DNA from: an uncultured Ruminococcus sp.
GTDB taxonomy: Bacteria; Bacillota; Clostridia; Lachnospirales; Lachnospiraceae
Assembly: GCA_900555215.1 (NCBI GenBank)
Contig: USKR01000064.1
Span: 1-7,158 of the forward strand
DNA: 7,158 nucleotides
Direction: 5' to 3'
Made by a program: the position numbers and the translations under genes. Shown piece by piece: positions 6,107 through 7,158 of the stretch. Position 1 is the first letter of the stretch. The number at the start of each line of letters is the position of its first letter. The notes beneath the pieces are model-generated. The model was not told the DNA's origin, ran no database searches, and saw only the letters and a list, made by a program, of their open reading frames with translations.

Positions 6107-6135
6107 TTCTCAGGGGAGTTTTTTTCAGATATACT
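6107..6135 (+). promoter_or_regulatory. Candidate promoter of the second flavodoxin gene
   Basis: TTCTCA (6107-6112), 17 bases, TATACT (6130-6135). The -10 is five of six to consensus, the -35 four of six. A run of seven Ts (6119-6125) lies in the spacer. The predicted start near 6142 gives a leader of about 54 bases. The other parts of the 132-base gap show nothing that I can support. Confidence 0.45.
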
Positions 6136-6195
6136 GAACATGGAACAAGAGAAAAAGTAAATTGAAAACAAATAAATGCATCTGAAAGGAGAATA

Positions 6196-6867
6196 ATGAC
6201 GATGAAAGCGAAAAAAATACTCTCTTTGATACTGGCCGGGGCAGCGGCGGTGAGCCTGCTTGCAGGATGCGGATCGGATACGGAAAATACGCAGGCGGAT
6301 ACCGCGCAGAGCGATGCTCAGGAAGATACCGCGCAGGATGAAACGCAGATCACCGGGGAAGATGGTTCTGACACGGCGGCTTCGGGAAATGTCCTTGTTG
6401 TCTATTATTCAGCAACAGGAAATACAGAAGAAGTGGCAAATACGATTGCAGAGACAACGGGTGGAGACCTTTTCGAACTTGAGCCTGCAGAGCCGTATAC
6501 AGACTCGGATCTTGACTGGACAGACGACAACAGCCGTGTCTCACGGGAATATGCGGACGAGAGCTTAAGAGATGTGGAGCTTGTCTCAACGACAGTGGAG
6601 AACTGGGACTCTTATGATACGGTCTTTATCGGGTATCCGATCTGGTGGGGAATCGCCGCATGGCCGGTGGACAGCTTTGTAGAGAACAATGACTTTACCG
6701 GAAAGACGGTGATCCCGTTTGCGACTTCCTCTTCTTCAGGAATGGGCGAGAGCGGACAGCTTCTGGCGGATCTGGCAGGAACCGGGGACTGGCAGGAAGG
6801 CATGAGATTCCGGTCAGGTGTTGATGAAGCGGATGTTCAGGAATGGGTGAATGGACTGGGACTGTAA
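6196..6867 (+). CDS. Flavodoxin lipoprotein
   Basis: A 223-residue lipid-anchored flavodoxin-fold protein. The signal peptide MTMKAKKILSLILAGAAAV leads to the lipobox LAG-Cys25. Residues 26-64 are an acidic D/Q/T/E-rich linker that should hold the domain off the membrane. The domain begins VLVVYYSATGNTEEVA: Ser72-Ala-Thr-Gly-Asn-Thr77 is a canonical flavodoxin phosphate loop. GGDLFELEPAEPY (89-101), YDTVFIGYPIWWG (140-152) and PFATSSSSGMGESG (174-187) are the further flavin-binding strands and loops of the Flavodoxin_4 type. The last helix ends EWVNGLGL, showing a complete C-terminus. AAAGGAG (6185-6191) serves either ATG 6196 or ATG 6202. It is a paralogue of the flavodoxin at 3568 but keeps the FMN loop and the terminal tryptophan that the other lacks. 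A candidate promoter in front and a terminator behind suggest it can also be expressed alone. An electron carrier outside the membrane is the likely role; its partner is unproven. Confidence 0.92.
   Translation: MTMKAKKILSLILAGAAAVSLLAGCGSDTENTQADTAQSDAQEDTAQDETQITGEDGSDTAASGNVLVVYYSATGNTEEVANTIAETTGGDLFELEPAEPYTDSDLDWTDDNSRVSREYADESLRDVELVSTTVENWDSYDTVFIGYPIWWGIAAWPVDSFVENNDFTGKTVIPFATSSSSGMGESGQLLADLAGTGDWQEGMRFRSGVDEADVQEWVNGLGL
6298..6336 (+). repeat. 12-bp direct repeat, 27-base period, in the flavodoxin linker
   Basis: GATACCGCGCAG occurs at 6298-6309 and again at 6325-6336, exactly 27 bases (nine codons) apart. It encodes Asp-Thr-Ala-Gln twice (residues 35-38 and 44-47), with a further shared Gln at the eighth position of each unit. 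This looks like growth of the spacer by in-frame tandem duplication. Confidence 0.6.
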
Positions 6868-6888
6868 GATAATATCAAAGTATAAAAG

Positions 6889-6915
6889 GCATGATTCATG
6901 GGAGTCATGCTTTTT
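6889..6915 (+). terminator. Intrinsic terminator after the second flavodoxin
   Basis: GCATGATTC (6889-6897) pairs with GAGTCATGC (6902-6910) over nine positions with one G-T wobble and an ATGG loop. Five Ts follow (6911-6915), with As before the stem. It starts 21 bases after the TAA and closes the redox gene cluster. Confidence 0.85.
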
Positions 6916-6985
6916 GTTATGTGATGAGAATAGTGTCGCAAGATATCCTAAAGATGCCCTGTCAGAACCAGAATATTCTTTCCGA

Positions 6986-7014
6986 TAGATAAACGGGTGG
7001 TTGTATGGTATACT
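6986..7014 (+). promoter_or_regulatory. Promoter of the last, partial gene
   Basis: TAGATA (6986-6991), 17 bases, then TATACT (7009-7014), with TGG just before it forming an extended -10. The -10 matches five of six positions and the -35 four of six. The start would be near 7021, giving a leader of about 50 bases with AGGAGG at 7057-7062. Lying after the terminator, it makes the last gene a separate unit. Confidence 0.6.
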
Positions 7015-7071
7015 AAAAACAGACAGAGAAAAGTTTTATTTTGAAATAATTTATTCAGGAGGTCTGCAGAT

Positions 7072-7158
7072 ATGGAAAAGATCAAGGATGAAAAGTTAAG
7101 AAAAATTTTACAGGAAATGGCAGAACTTCTTCACGGTGTGTATGGAGACCTGCTGAAG
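7072..7158 (+). CDS. N-terminus of an unidentified gene, possibly a nucleotidyltransferase
   Basis: The frame opens at ATG 7072, with a perfect AGGAGG at 7057-7062, nine bases away, and runs 29 codons to the window edge without a stop. The visible residues form one amphipathic, charged helix ending HGVYGDLLK. This resembles the helix just before the LYGSxARG active-site strand of MNT-type nucleotidyltransferase domains, where IYGDRLK-like sequence is common. The active site would lie just beyond the edge, so this assignment is only suggestive. That a gene starts here is well supported by promoter, ribosome binding site and open frame. Own promoter and intervening terminator separate it from the redox cluster. 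Confidence 0.65.
   Translation, partial: MEKIKDEKLRKILQEMAELLHGVYGDLLK

Noticed and set aside
6101..6125. Possible terminator after the DUF4405 gene (CTC-AGGG-GAG followed by seven Ts)
   Set aside because: Only three paired bases with mismatches just below them; too weak a stem to call despite the T-run.
6970..6979. Perfect 10-bp palindrome AGAATATTCT before the last promoter
   Set aside because: Palindromes of this size are expected several times in 7 kb by chance, and it does not overlap the promoter elements.
1..7158. CRISPR arrays, tRNA or rRNA genes, insertion sequences, integration sites
   Set aside because: No regularly spaced repeats, tRNA-like cloverleaf, transposase motifs or flanking direct repeats were seen on either strand.

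Overview
The window reads as chromosome from a low-to-moderate-GC Gram-positive of the Clostridia, most likely a Lachnospiraceae-type gut anaerobe. This is inferred from the strong AGGAGG-type ribosome binding sites, the short intrinsic terminators, Gram-positive lipoprotein signal peptides with acidic Q/D/E/T linkers, and the gene types (flavodoxin lipoproteins, cyclophilin-like fold protein, the small MerR type). No species can be named from the sequence alone. All genes are on the + strand.

Region 1 (1-2057) holds the 3' end of a probably exported cyclophilin-like fold protein, then an aldo/keto reductase that overlaps by ATGA with a flavodoxin-fold NAD(P)H-dependent oxidoreductase. The last two look like a translationally coupled cytosolic redox pair. 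Region 2 (2058-3045) is a LysR-type regulator with its own candidate promoter, spanned by an ATC-N9-GAT dyad typical of LysR binding, so autoregulation is likely.

Region 3 (3046-3209) is a regulatory gap. It holds two inverted repeats, a candidate promoter, and a strong intrinsic terminator placed so that the predicted start of the promoter falls inside the 5' arm of the terminator. Region 4 (3210-6063) is a tight operon: small MerR regulator, flavodoxin-like lipoprotein, ApbE-type FAD:protein FMN transferase lipoprotein, and a DUF4405-type membrane protein rich in histidines (predicted cytochrome b-like). A second flavodoxin lipoprotein (6196-6867) follows after 132 bases with its own candidate promoter and ends at a good terminator. 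Region 5 (6916-7158) has a well-formed promoter and the first 29 codons of another gene, tentatively a nucleotidyltransferase.

Taken together, 3210-6867 looks like an extracytosolic flavin redox module: a membrane haem protein to carry electrons out, two lipid-anchored flavodoxins outside the membrane, and a lipoprotein flavin transferase. No usual ApbE acceptor motif is visible in the window, so the substrate of the transferase is open. The most concrete anomaly is an in-frame TAG in the first flavodoxin, exactly where its paralogue has tryptophan, followed by six more codons of homologous C-terminus and a TGA.
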